From Sphingobacterium sp. B16(2022) (GTDB taxonomy: Bacteria; Bacteroidota; Bacteroidia; Sphingobacteriales; Sphingobacteriaceae): DNA of 64,000 nucleotides. The stretch lies in assembly GCF_012030425.1 (NCBI RefSeq), contig NZ_JAAUVN010000001.1, positions 2,170,001 through 2,234,000 of the forward strand, read 5' to 3'. The translations under genes and the position numbers were made by a program. Shown in pieces: positions 1-9,075 of the stretch (positions are counted from its first letter, which is position 1; every line of letters starts with the position of its first letter). The notes beneath the pieces are model-generated. The model ran no database searches, had not been told where the DNA came from, and saw nothing but the letters and a program-made list of their open reading frames with translations.

Positions 1-2778
1 TAACCGCTTATCAAAAAGTTTTTCATAAAAAGCAGCATTATTGATTAGAAAAGGATTGTGGGTAGAGAGCGTTAACAAAAGATGAAAGTAAGGTGTCTGC
101 TGCACTTTCTGTACCTCCAACATTTTTGCGAATACCGCTTGATCCTCATACCCCCAACTTTCTCCCCCTTTTTCGGGAAGCTTTTTATATGGTTCGGCAT
201 AAGACCACTGATCGACCAAAGTATCCACTTTACTGTAAGTCATGAATTTTTCCATGAAATCAAACTTTGAATTACCGCCATAGAAAAAACCTGTATTGAA
301 TCCATTTGCTTTTAAGATATTGAACAGGTTAAAATGTGCCGGTAGAGTATCCTGTTCTAAGAAGCCATGCGAAGCAAAGGGCAACGATCCTGTCAATGTC
401 GGCAAAACAGAAAAAGTTCTGCCTGAAGAACTTAAATTATTCTCCCAATACAAGGACTTCTTCGATAAAGAATCTATAAAAGGTGTAAAATTTCCGATAT
501 ACCCTGAAGGAGAACTATAGGCATGCCCTAATCCTTCGACCACAATAATGACCAAATTTGGGACAGATGAACTTTTTTGAAAGTAGGTCCCTAATATGTC
601 CTTTGTATCTTCATTTCGAAGAAAAGGATAGCTTTGGTTTTCCCCTGACGTCTCTTTTTCTGCTCCAAATACCAACATTCCCGGATGTTCTTCGATATAA
701 TTGGTGACATTAGAATTTAGAAAATAACGCCATTTACTACGAGCAGCATTTTGAGCAAACTCATCACCAGATATCTTAAAAACCTTAAAGCGGTCTACAG
801 GAATAAAACTTACAATAACTCCTAAAAATAGCATACTTAGGCCTACATAGGTGCTCTTAATCGTTTTTTTCGACGCTATCCAAAAAGGAATATAGGCACA
901 TGCGACGAGCAAGATTAATAAAGCGATATTGGTAAAACTCAGCATACCACTCGCTTCCAAAATTTGCATCATCTCGGCAGTATTATAATAAAACATATCC
1001 GCTCCCAACAAATTGCGTGATTCTGCAAAATATAAAAATAAAATATATTGCATTACCACGACAAAAGATAATAACACGATGGATAATATCCTGGCTACTG
1101 AAAGATGAACAAGTTGTACTATCAGATACACAAGACCGCAACCACTTAGTATCTGAAAAGCGAAAACGAGATTATTCAAAAGAAGTGGTATTAAACCATT
1201 TGATTGACCTAATTGTGGAAATTGCCCGTTATACCACCACCATTCTACAGCGACAGAAAGCATATACAACACTAAAAACACAAGGCTTACAGCACCATAA
1301 TTTTTCAATCCAATACGCAACTGTAAACCAATCCGTTTAAAAAATGGAATATCTTCAGCCCCTTGCTGAAAACCCTGACGTTTCATATCGCCCCAGCTAT
1401 GCTGTTTACGAAAATAATCCACCACACCGCGTACACCTGCACCGACTACAATTGGATGGAAATAAAAAGGTTCCAAAATAGCTGTAACTATCAATTTGGA
1501 AAGATCTTGTTTCTTGGTATACACCTGGTGACTCACCAAGTCGACCAAAATAGCGTAAATAGAATATAAGATCCCCGATGAAATAACCAGCGCAAAGAGT
1601 GCAAAGAAAAATGGCCAGTTTATAATACCGAGAAAAAGAAAAATCAGAAAAATAATATATCCTGAAAATTCAATTACAGGACCAAGGAATTCAAAGAAAA
1701 ACCAATAGGGCATACTGACCATTCCTAACCGTCCGTACTTCGGGTTGAACATAAGCTTACGGTGCTTCCAAAGTGTTTCCATGGTACCTCTCATCCAGCG
1801 ATTCCGCTGCTTTTTCAAAATCTCCTTAGACTCAGGCACCTCAGTCCAACATAATGGATCCGGTATGTTGACCACTTCATAAGGAAGTTTCTGTTCTTCC
1901 ATATAACGGCGCATGCGTACCACCAGTTCCATATCTTCACCTACAGTTTTACTGTCATATCCACCACAGGCTAGTACAATCTGCTTATCAAAAGCCCCAA
2001 AAGCCCCTGAAATCAAGATAAGACCAGAAGCTCGGGACCAAGCCATTCTTCCCAATACAAAAGCACGAATATATTCCAAAGCCTGTGTACGTCCAAGCCA
2101 AGATTTAGGAAGGTTAACGTCAACTACTTTACCATTTTCTATACGGCAGTTATTAGCTAAACGGATGACGCCACCACAAGCAATGACCCTTTTATCAGTC
2201 TGCTCTAGGAAAGGTTTTGCAAGTTTTAAAAGTGCATCCTGCTCTAGTATACAGTCCACATCGATGCAGACGATATAATCGCCAGAAGATATATTTACCC
2301 CCACATTGAGCGCATCTGCCTTCCCGCCATTCTCTTTATCAACGACAATCAGCTTTTTGAAAGCGGCATTTTTACTTTTATAAATACCGCGGATCTCTTT
2401 GGTTTCTAGATCACCTTGTATAAAAAACGGAACAGATTCTAATGCATAAGCTTCAATAAGCTTTTCCATAGAATCATCACGACTTCCATCATTAACAATA
2501 ATAATTTCTAGGTTATGGTAGTAGAGAGATAATAACGATCGTACATTTTCAACGACGGTCATACCTTCATTATAGGCCGGGGCGATTAAGCTAAAACGAG
2601 GTGCATTGACATTGGTTGCAATGAGATTATAATCGGTATAGGAATTATCATGCTTATAACGTATTACTGCACCATAGGCATAGATACCCACCCACGCAGA
2701 GATCAAAAATATAGCGGCCGAATATACAAGAAATATCCAGATCACTACTTCGTAAACAATATGTGAAAATTCTAGCAT
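1..2778 (-). CDS. GT2 polysaccharide synthase fused to LtaS/BcsG-like sulfatase domain (partial)
   Basis: One uninterrupted frame of 926 codons runs from an ATG at 2778 off the left edge; I translated it block by block and saw no stop. Residues 1-470 are a processive family 2 glycosyltransferase: an N-terminal membrane helix, a DVD motif near residue 173, a GED motif near 280 and QRNRW (the QxxRW motif) near 325, then several membrane helices. Residues 475-620 form a second bundle of about five helices like that of LtaS-type enzymes. From about residue 737 a sulfatase/alkaline-phosphatase fold begins (PNLVIIVVEG, then SGRTFSVLP holding the likely catalytic Thr). The distal metal ligands lie outside the window. 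The start overlaps the stop of the HEAT-like gene by 7 bases. By analogy with BcsA and BcsG it may make an exported glycan and add a phospho-substituent (inference). Confidence is high for both domains, low for the product. Confidence 0.85.
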   Translation of the reverse strand, partial: MLEFSHIVYEVVIWIFLVYSAAIFLISAWVGIYAYGAVIRYKHDNSYTDYNLIATNVNAPRFSLIAPAYNEGMTVVENVRSLLSLYYHNLEIIIVNDGSRDDSMEKLIEAYALESVPFFIQGDLETKEIRGIYKSKNAAFKKLIVVDKENGGKADALNVGVNISSGDYIVCIDVDCILEQDALLKLAKPFLEQTDKRVIACGGVIRLANNCRIENGKVVDVNLPKSWLGRTQALEYIRAFVLGRMAWSRASGLILISGAFGAFDKQIVLACGGYDSKTVGEDMELVVRMRRYMEEQKLPYEVVNIPDPLCWTEVPESKEILKKQRNRWMRGTMETLWKHRKLMFNPKYGRLGMVSMPYWFFFEFLGPVIEFSGYIIFLIFLFLGIINWPFFFALFALVISSGILYSIYAILVDLVSHQVYTKKQDLSKLIVTAILEPFYFHPIVVGAGVRGVVDYFRKQHSWGDMKRQGFQQGAEDIPFFKRIGLQLRIGLKNYGAVSLVFLVLYMLSVAVEWWWYNGQFPQLGQSNGLIPLLLNNLVFAFQILSGCGLVYLIVQLVHLSVARILSIVLLSFVVVMQYILFLYFAESRNLLGADMFYYNTAEMMQILEASGMLSFTNIALLILLVACAYIPFWIASKKTIKSTYVGLSMLFLGVIVSFIPVDRFKVFKISGDEFAQNAARSKWRYFLNSNVTNYIEEHPGMLVFGAEKETSGENQSYPFLRNEDTKDILGTYFQKSSSVPNLVIIVVEGLGHAYSSPSGYIGNFTPFIDSLSKKSLYWENNLSSSGRTFSVLPTLTGSLPFASHGFLEQDTLPAHFNLFNILKANGFNTGFFYGGNSKFDFMEKFMTYSKVDTLVDQWSYAEPYKKLPEKGGESWGYEDQAVFAKMLEVQKVQQTPYFHLLLTLSTHNPFLINNAAFYEKLFDKRL

Positions 2779-3839
2779 ACTTTTTCCTGCAATGCGTGGT
2801 TAATAATATGTTTAAACTCATCCGGCGTGTTCTCATCCAAAGCCATATCCCGTAAATACTGACGCTCCCCTAAACTAACCAACACTTCGGCGGACCAGAT
2901 TTTGATCGCAACTGCTGGATGCTCCCACAACTGTTTTTTCAAAAACGCATCACATTCCAGACTCTTGGACACCTTCATTGCTTTTAGGATCTCAATCTGA
3001 ACGGCTAATGTTTCTTCTGGAAAAGCGCTCACCAATTGCTCCATCGTATTATTATTTTCAAAAGCCTCCAGTGTACGCACTACCTGTAGCTTTACAGCAG
3101 TATCATTATGCGCTAGTAATTCTAGCACTTCACTATAATAAGACAACATCTGGAATTTCCGCATTAAACGCAGCGTAAAAATAACCACAGATGTATTTTC
3201 ACTTCGCAACCATAAAGTAATATTGACAATTTGCGGATCGGGAATATCAATAATAGAATTCAGTAAACGAAGCTGTTGCCACTCAGAAAGAGGATGCTTC
3301 AGGTTGTCTAAAAAACTTAAACCTTCAGCTCCTTTAAAACTGACTATTCCATACTGTGCTTCTAAATATACCTGTTTCTCCCGGTGCTCCAGCAAGGATG
3401 TAAATTTAGGTAATGCACGTAAAACACGCATTGCGGTCAGCTCCTGAATCCCTCCTGCTATGTGATATGCTTTCTTTTTAATCAGATTACGCCAGGCCTC
3501 ATCCTCAAGACTAAACTTATAAAATAAATGTGTAATCTCTTCTCGGGCAACACCAGAAAATTTGCGTTCTGAAGCCACTAAAAGATCTAAAAAAACACTT
3601 CTGAACGCTGGTTCCCGCAGATGCATATCAAAGGATTCATCGTTTTCAACAAAATTCTGTCCCAACACTATAGATTCAGTAATCTTATTTTCAATGATCT
3701 GTGTCCAGACTTGTCTATTAGATAAAACACGGTATTTATAAAAACTATAAAACAATACCGCAATAATCAATAGCAATACCAGCACAAATACAATGATTAT
3801 GGCCAATACCAGTTCGTGAAGTGTTATTTTTTGAAACAT
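2772..3839 (-). CDS. Membrane-anchored HEAT-repeat-like protein
   Basis: A 355-aa protein with one strong N-terminal membrane helix (about residues 10-33) followed by a soluble helical domain. Repeated alpha-helical pairs with patterns such as LLVASER, LRALPKFTSLLEHREKQVYLE and VKLQVVRTLEAF resemble HEAT/Armadillo repeats, which usually serve as protein-binding scaffolds. The N-in/C-out topology is not certain. It lies between the receiver-domain gene (8-base gap) and the GT2-sulfatase gene (7-base overlap), so it is very probably co-translated with the synthase. A role as scaffold or co-polymerase partner of the synthase is inferred from position only. I see no catalytic motif. Confidence 0.75.
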   Translation of the reverse strand: MFQKITLHELVLAIIIVFVLVLLLIIAVLFYSFYKYRVLSNRQVWTQIIENKITESIVLGQNFVENDESFDMHLREPAFRSVFLDLLVASERKFSGVAREEITHLFYKFSLEDEAWRNLIKKKAYHIAGGIQELTAMRVLRALPKFTSLLEHREKQVYLEAQYGIVSFKGAEGLSFLDNLKHPLSEWQQLRLLNSIIDIPDPQIVNITLWLRSENTSVVIFTLRLMRKFQMLSYYSEVLELLAHNDTAVKLQVVRTLEAFENNNTMEQLVSAFPEETLAVQIEILKAMKVSKSLECDAFLKKQLWEHPAVAIKIWSAEVLVSLGERQYLRDMALDENTPDEFKHIINHALQEKVC

Positions 3840-3847
3840 AGTAATCT

Positions 3848-4204
3848 TTATTTAGCTGTCAGACGTTTGATCCGCAACAGCAGTTCATTTGGACTAAAAG
3901 GTTTGACCATAAAATCTGATGCCCCTAAATCAAATGCATCTGTCACAACTTCCTCCTGTCCCATGCTAGAGAGCACAATGACCGGTATTTTTTTTCCTAT
4001 TGTGTGCATGGCCGACAAAATCTCAATTCCCGATGCAAACGGCATCATGATATCGGTCACAACCAGATCAAGATCCAATTCACTGATCTTTTCAATAGCT
4101 TCCTTTCCATTGCGTGTTAAAATGACAGTATGCCCCTCTTTAATTAATTTATGTTCTATTGTTCGTAAAATCAATTCGTCATCTTCCGCTATTAAAATCA
4201 ACAT
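3848..4204 (-). CDS. Single-domain response regulator (REC only)
   Basis: A 118-aa CheY-like receiver with no output domain. The acidic pocket is EDD at residues 7-9, the phospho-acceptor is Asp51 in VVTDIMMP, the switch Ser is in VIVLSS near 80 and the conserved Lys is in MVKPF near 102. It starts one base downstream of the stop of the big hybrid kinase, so the two are almost certainly a cognate pair. Without a DNA-binding or enzyme domain it must act through protein contact, for which the next gene product (HEAT-like) or the synthase are the obvious candidates; that is inference. Confidence 0.9.
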   Translation of the reverse strand: MLILIAEDDELILRTIEHKLIKEGHTVILTRNGKEAIEKISELDLDLVVTDIMMPFASGIEILSAMHTIGKKIPVIVLSSMGQEEVVTDAFDLGASDFMVKPFSPNELLLRIKRLTAK

Positions 4205-4205
4205 G

Positions 4206-7200
4206 TTACTTTTCGTTTAAAAGATTCGTGATTAACTGTAATCCTATTTCAATTTCTTGCTTTATATCATCCAGCAAATCCAATCCGGGGTTACTGGACG
4301 ATAGTTCTTTTTCCAGATTAGATGTCAGCATGCTCAGTTTCTTAAGCCCCGCAGTAGATGCTGTTCCCCGCAATTTATGGAGGATCACTTTCATTCGTTC
4401 AATATCTTCCGATTCCCTGACATTTTCCAATTGAAACCATGCTTGCTTAATCTCTTTGATCACAAGATCTAAGAAAAAAGATTTAAAACTAACGTCATCT
4501 CCAATCTGTTCCTGAAGTGCATCCATATCTAGATGATCATCAATCACAGCCTCTTCTTTTTGTTCAAGCACCTGTTTCTGAATAAATTGCTGCAATACCG
4601 TGTACAGATCATGTTGCCTTATCGGCTTAGGAAGAAACTCAGACATACCGGCCTTTAAACATTTTTCTCTTTCTCCACGGACATTTCCAGCAGTAATACC
4701 AATAATAGGTATAGCAGCATAACCTGTTAATAGCCTTATTTGTTTGGTCGCTTCGATACCATCTACACCAGGCATCTGCACATCCATTAAGATAAGGTCA
4801 AACTTTGACTGCAGGCATTTTTCGATTGCATCCCCTCCATTAGTAACCTCTATCAGTTCAGCATTAGGCATAATAGTGGCCATCATACGCAGATTGAGCG
4901 CCATATTTACAGAATTGTCATCGGCTAAAAGAACCCTAGCCTGTTGTTGGTAAACCGTTGTTCCACTATCACTATCCTGTCCCAAATGATTAACATCAGC
5001 TTTACTTTGCTGTATAGCTTTACGTAAAGTAATATAAAGTTCGTCGGATCGAATAGGCTTAAGCAAACAATATGAGCGTTCCTGTTGCCTGAAAGCAGAA
5101 ATGACCTCATGCTCCTCCGAAGAAGTGTGCAATACAATGAGTGGAATACTTTCCTCCTGTTTATAAAACAATTCCTTTATTTTTTCGATCGTCTCCAATC
5201 CGGAGAGAATAGGCATGTGATAATCCATTAAAATAACATCAAACCTTTCACCGCTCATCAGTAATTGTAAAGCCGCCAGACCATTCTCTGCAAGTACTGA
5301 ATCAACCCCTCTATAAGTCAGCATATGCTGTATAATCGTGCGGTTATTGGCATTGTCATCTACAATAAGAACGCGTTTTAAAGGCAGTTCCTCATCCTCT
5401 TCAATGCCACCTTCTTCATAAGCGATTTCCAGATCAAAGTAAAAATCAGATCCTTTATTCAGTTCACTCTCCAGACAAAGTTTACTTCCCATGTATTTCA
5501 ATAAATTATTGGAAATGGTGAGTCCTAAACCGGTGCCACCATAACGTTTGCTCACAGAGCTGTCTTCCTGGGTAAAGGCATCAAAAATACGTTGCTGTTT
5601 TTCTACCGGAATACCGATACCAGTATCACGAACAGAAAAACGTAATTTAATTTTGCTTTCGTCACTGCTGCGCTTTTCGATCTTAAGTTCGATCTCTCCC
5701 TTTTCCGTAAATTTAACGGCATTTCCCAATAGATTGATCAAGATTTGCTTGATGCGTGCCTCATCTACCCAGATAGAAGCAGGTAATCCCTGTTCAATAT
5801 TTAATAAGAGTTCGACATCTTTGCGCTGTGCTTGGTAAAGTACAACATTGATTACCTGATGTGCCAAATCATATACATTGAATTTATCGATATACAGTTC
5901 CAATTTTCCAGATTCAATTTTTGAAAAATCAAGGATGTCATTGATAATATTCAATAAACTGCTTCCCGACTCGTTAATATAATTGAGGTATTGTTTCTGT
6001 ACATCGTTCAACGGTGTTTTGAGCAGCAGATCCGAAAATCCGATCACACCGTTCAAAGGGGTTCGGATCTCATGGCTCATATTAGCTAAAAATTCAGATT
6101 TTGCTTTACTCGCTAAGTCCGCAAGTTCTTTTGCTTTCTTCAATTCTAAATTTACAGCAACAGATTCGGTGATATTTTGAGTAAAAATAATAATACCGCC
6201 AACACTACCATCAGACAAATTCCAAGGTCTTACTTCCCAATTAAAGTGCTGCGGTTCCACATAGTCATCAACATCAATCAATTCATCGACATTTTTATAA
6301 GATTTACCCTCAAGAGCATCATAGTAAATATTTTTTCTATTTTCCGGTATATTAGGAAAGACATCAAACAGATTCTGGTCTAGGATATTATCCCTATCTT
6401 TATGGAAGTCTTCCATCCATTGATGGCTGACGGATACATAACGAAAATCCCGATCAAACATCGCTACAGAAGCCGGAACATAATCCACAAATGCTCTGAG
6501 CATCGCTTCCTTACGTTCCAATTCTAGGTAAAGGTTTTTACTCGTATCAATATTTTGTATAATACCGAAAACACGCTTACAGGTTCCGTTATCGAACTCG
6601 GGAATTCCTTTAACACGTACCCAAATGATTTCACCTTCTTGCTGTCTCAATCGCAATTCAACATCAAATGAACAGCCATGCTGCGTTGCTTCCTCAAAAA
6701 TACCCGTTAGCTTAACCTGACTGTCTTCATCAAAAAATCCGACGGCATGATCAAAGTTTGGAACAAAATCTTTACCTACTCCATGAATCAATTTTGTTGA
6801 ATCGGACCAAAAAACCTGATGCAGATCCAGATTAACCTCCCATCCACCGACTTGTGCAACAGTATTCGTCTGCTCCAAAATCTGCTTCGTATGCAGGAGG
6901 TCATTTTCAAGCTGTATCCGTTCCGTCATATTGAGTGCAGTACTAACCACATAAGGTTTCCCTTCTGTATCCAGCTCGAGCATGTTATGATAAAGCCAAT
7001 AGATCTTTTCGCCATCCTTCGATTTTAGAATCATCATACCTGAATCCTCCCCATTTTGAAGAATACGTTTGAGATAATCATCGAAAGCCTGCATGTGATG
7101 TGTAGGTACAAGTTGCTTCAGATTGAGATGCTTCGCTTCCTCCTCAGAATACTTCAAAAGATTACGGCCTTTCTCATTTACAGCAAGAATATTACCTTCC

Positions 7201-8117
7201 ATGTCGTGCATACTCATTAAACCGATGGCATTCTCGAAAAAATTGCGAAACTTCCGTTCAGAAACAGCTAACTTTAATTGTTCCTCCCGTTCACTAGTAA
7301 CATTCCTCCCAAATCCGAAAATTTCTAACGTTGCTGCATCATACTTGAAATACCATTCAATCACAACATCACTACCTTCATCCTGCGATGTTACTGTTGT
7401 ATATTGTATACCTTCGGTAATATTTGCCAGATTTTTCAGACGCTGCTGAAAACCTTCATCATGATTATCCAATAATGTAAAAAAAGAGGCTCCTAACACC
7501 TTAGACTTTTCAATTTTAAGCGCCTCAGAAAAAGCAGGATTCAGTTCTTTTATCCGATATTGGTCGTCCAATACGCAGATCATATTATTGGTAATATGAA
7601 ATACTTCCTCAAAATATCCTGCCTGGACCTTTCTCTTTTTCCCTAAAAGAATTTTGGTTACAGCTTTTCCAAGCTGTCCTAAAGAATCTACCTGCTTAAC
7701 AGATAACGACTTAGGCTCGAAGCCGATGACACAGATCGTACCAAGTGCATGCCCTTCGTCATCCAATAAAGGTACTCCCGCATAAAAACGAATATTTCCC
7801 TCTCTGATCAAAGGATTGGTGGCCGATCTTGGATCCTCAAAAGTATCTTCGATGACAAGTACATCTTTACTCATAATCGTGTACTGACATACCGTATTAC
7901 GTCTTTCAACAGTATCCAACTCCATACCAACACAGCTCTGGATCCTCTGCGTATCTTCCTCCATCATGGCAATAAGTGCCGCTGGACAATCTGTTATGAG
8001 ACAGGCTGCCTGCGCAAACACATCAAGATCAGGGTCTTTCCCCAATCCCAATAGCTCATAAGATTTTAATTGGCGGATACGCTCCAATTCATTTTCCGGG
8101 ACCGGGTATTGCTCCAT
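4206..8117 (-). CDS. Hybrid histidine kinase GAF-PAS(n)-HisKA-HATPase-REC-REC-Hpt
   Basis: A 1303-aa soluble sensor with no membrane helix. Order: GAF (about 20-158), a chain of four PAS/PAC-type sensor domains (about 165-660), HisKA with phospho-acceptor His682 in MSHEIRTPLNG, HATPase (about 790-905; DTGIGIP and GGTGLGL boxes), a first receiver with Asp near 963 (LMDYHMP), a second with Asp near 1109 (LMDVQMP) and a C-terminal Hpt domain with His near 1245 (LHKLRGTAS). It therefore holds a full phosphorelay in one chain, with the adjacent lone receiver as likely terminal acceptor. The signal is unknown; GAF and PAS suggest a cytoplasmic ligand or redox/light cue. It is the first gene of the synthase operon. 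Confidence 0.93.
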   Translation of the reverse strand: MEQYPVPENELERIRQLKSYELLGLGKDPDLDVFAQAACLITDCPAALIAMMEEDTQRIQSCVGMELDTVERRNTVCQYTIMSKDVLVIEDTFEDPRSATNPLIREGNIRFYAGVPLLDDEGHALGTICVIGFEPKSLSVKQVDSLGQLGKAVTKILLGKKRKVQAGYFEEVFHITNNMICVLDDQYRIKELNPAFSEALKIEKSKVLGASFFTLLDNHDEGFQQRLKNLANITEGIQYTTVTSQDEGSDVVIEWYFKYDAATLEIFGFGRNVTSEREEQLKLAVSERKFRNFFENAIGLMSMHDMEGNILAVNEKGRNLLKYSEEEAKHLNLKQLVPTHHMQAFDDYLKRILQNGEDSGMMILKSKDGEKIYWLYHNMLELDTEGKPYVVSTALNMTERIQLENDLLHTKQILEQTNTVAQVGGWEVNLDLHQVFWSDSTKLIHGVGKDFVPNFDHAVGFFDEDSQVKLTGIFEEATQHGCSFDVELRLRQQEGEIIWVRVKGIPEFDNGTCKRVFGIIQNIDTSKNLYLELERKEAMLRAFVDYVPASVAMFDRDFRYVSVSHQWMEDFHKDRDNILDQNLFDVFPNIPENRKNIYYDALEGKSYKNVDELIDVDDYVEPQHFNWEVRPWNLSDGSVGGIIIFTQNITESVAVNLELKKAKELADLASKAKSEFLANMSHEIRTPLNGVIGFSDLLLKTPLNDVQKQYLNYINESGSSLLNIINDILDFSKIESGKLELYIDKFNVYDLAHQVINVVLYQAQRKDVELLLNIEQGLPASIWVDEARIKQILINLLGNAVKFTEKGEIELKIEKRSSDESKIKLRFSVRDTGIGIPVEKQQRIFDAFTQEDSSVSKRYGGTGLGLTISNNLLKYMGSKLCLESELNKGSDFYFDLEIAYEEGGIEEDEELPLKRVLIVDDNANNRTIIQHMLTYRGVDSVLAENGLAALQLLMSGERFDVILMDYHMPILSGLETIEKIKELFYKQEESIPLIVLHTSSEEHEVISAFRQQERSYCLLKPIRSDELYITLRKAIQQSKADVNHLGQDSDSGTTVYQQQARVLLADDNSVNMALNLRMMATIMPNAELIEVTNGGDAIEKCLQSKFDLILMDVQMPGVDGIEATKQIRLLTGYAAIPIIGITAGNVRGEREKCLKAGMSEFLPKPIRQHDLYTVLQQFIQKQVLEQKEEAVIDDHLDMDALQEQIGDDVSFKSFFLDLVIKEIKQAWFQLENVRESEDIERMKVILHKLRGTASTAGLKKLSMLTSNLEKELSSSNPGLDLLDDIKQEIEIGLQLITNLLNEK

Positions 8118-8168
8118 GCCTTTAAATTATATAGTAAATAGATGTGTTCATTGAGATTGTGAAAATAA

Positions 8169-8201
8169 CAAAAATAGTTCTCCTTTTAAATAAATAACAA
8201 A
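8169..8201 (-). promoter_or_regulatory. Promoter of the kinase-synthase operon
   Basis: On the minus strand TTTG (8201-8198) is followed after 21 bases by TATTTTTG (8176-8169). This matches the Bacteroidota primary-sigma consensus (TTTG near -33, TAnnTTTG near -7). The predicted transcription start is about 8164, giving a leader of about 47 bases before the ATG at 8117. Confidence 0.6.
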
Positions 8202-8378
8202 CGAAAATCGGCAATAATCTTAAATTACAATATCATAAGCATTTATTCCCTAAATTTTCAGATTTTATGCTTTGCAGAACTCTTAGATAGCAAAGTTATA
8301 AGGTACAATTACACCTTTAAAGCTGTGTAAATTGCATTATTCATGAAAGATTGTAGAATTAAAATTTCAGGTAAAATC

Positions 8379-8392
8379 TTGCCAATTGACAA
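8379..8392. promoter_or_regulatory. Crp/Fnr-type operator in front of the regulator gene
   Basis: TTGCCAATTGACAA is a 14-bp inverted repeat with one mismatch. Its TTG-N8-CAA layout is that of an Fnr-type site. Its centre (8385.5) is 36.5 bases from the last G of the -7 box TATTTTTG, which places it at -41.5 from the predicted start of transcription. This is the class II activator position. The same element precedes purA. Confidence 0.65.
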
Positions 8393-8414
8393 CTTAAAAT
8401 CAATTGCATAATCT

Positions 8415-8422
8415 TATTTTTG
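8415..8422 (+). promoter_or_regulatory. -7 promoter box of the Crp/Fnr gene
   Basis: TATTTTTG fits TAnnTTTG exactly. No TTG lies at the usual -33 distance, as expected of an activator-dependent promoter. Transcription would start at or next to the A of the ATG at 8427, so the mRNA is predicted to be leaderless. Confidence 0.55.
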
Positions 8423-8426
8423 AAAA

Positions 8427-8996
8427 ATGGAAGACTTGATCAATTATCTGCTCAAATTTGGACAACTCAACAAGAATCAATGTGCTTTAATATCAGCTAA
8501 AGCACAGCATAGACAGGTCAATAAAGGAGATTTTTTTTCTGAAGCGGGTAAAGTGGCAAGAGATATAGGCTACGTCACCCAAGGAGTTTTCAGAATCTGT
8601 TATTACAATAAAGCAGGCGATAGCTTCACTCGTTATTTCGTTTACGAAAATCGCTTCGTTGCCGATACAATCAGTTTCATTGATGAGTTACCTTCAGCAG
8701 AATATATCGAAGCCGTAACCGACTGTAAACTGCTCGTTTTCTCTAAAAAAGATTTTATGGAGCTAGCCGCCACCATTCCCGGCTGGTCAGACATCTTTTC
8801 CAAAATCACCTCTTATGTCCTCGAAAATAAAATGAGGGCAAGCAGCAATATGTTGGTGCAGAATGCACAAACACGCTATTTACATTTCTTAGCGCATTAT
8901 CCTGGATTAGCCAACCGGATTCCACAACTGATGCTCGCTTCCTATTTAGGCATTACAGCAACATCGCTTAGCCGCATCCGAAAAACCATTAGCTAA
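8427..8996 (+). CDS. Crp/Fnr family transcriptional regulator
   Basis: A 189-aa one-component regulator: cyclic-nucleotide-binding-like beta roll at about 10-115 (GKVARDIGYVTQGVFRICYY, YEDFMELAATIP-like region), connecting helix, and a short C-terminal helix-turn-helix (about 160-189: MLASYLGITATSLSRIRK). No Fe-S cysteine cluster of Fnr is present and the cyclic-nucleotide-binding Arg is not evident, so the ligand is unknown. Identical palindromes upstream of it and between it and purA suggest that it activates itself and purA. Confidence 0.88.
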   Translation: MEDLINYLLKFGQLNKNQCALISAKAQHRQVNKGDFFSEAGKVARDIGYVTQGVFRICYYNKAGDSFTRYFVYENRFVADTISFIDELPSAEYIEAVTDCKLLVFSKKDFMELAATIPGWSDIFSKITSYVLENKMRASSNMLVQNAQTRYLHFLAHYPGLANRIPQLMLASYLGITATSLSRIRKTIS

Positions 8997-9004
8997 AGGT
9001 TTTA

Positions 9005-9018
9005 TTGCCAATTGGCAA
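9005..9018. promoter_or_regulatory. Crp/Fnr-type operator in front of purA
   Basis: TTGCCAATTGGCAA is a perfect 14-bp palindrome directly after the regulator gene. Its centre (9011.5) is 36.5 bases from the G of GAACTTTG (9041-9048), exactly the spacing seen at the regulator's own promoter. The -7 box lacks the first T of the consensus, which fits an activator-dependent promoter. Predicted start of transcription is 9053, giving a 23-base leader. Confidence 0.65.
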
Positions 9019-9075
9019 GTGTAGCCTGACCCTTTCTCCCGAACTTTGTCGTATTAAATATTTGAACATACGATT

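Noticed and set aside
2654..2836. A 60-aa minus-strand ORF at the HEAT/GT2 junction
   Set aside because: It is a shadow frame of the two overlapping real genes.
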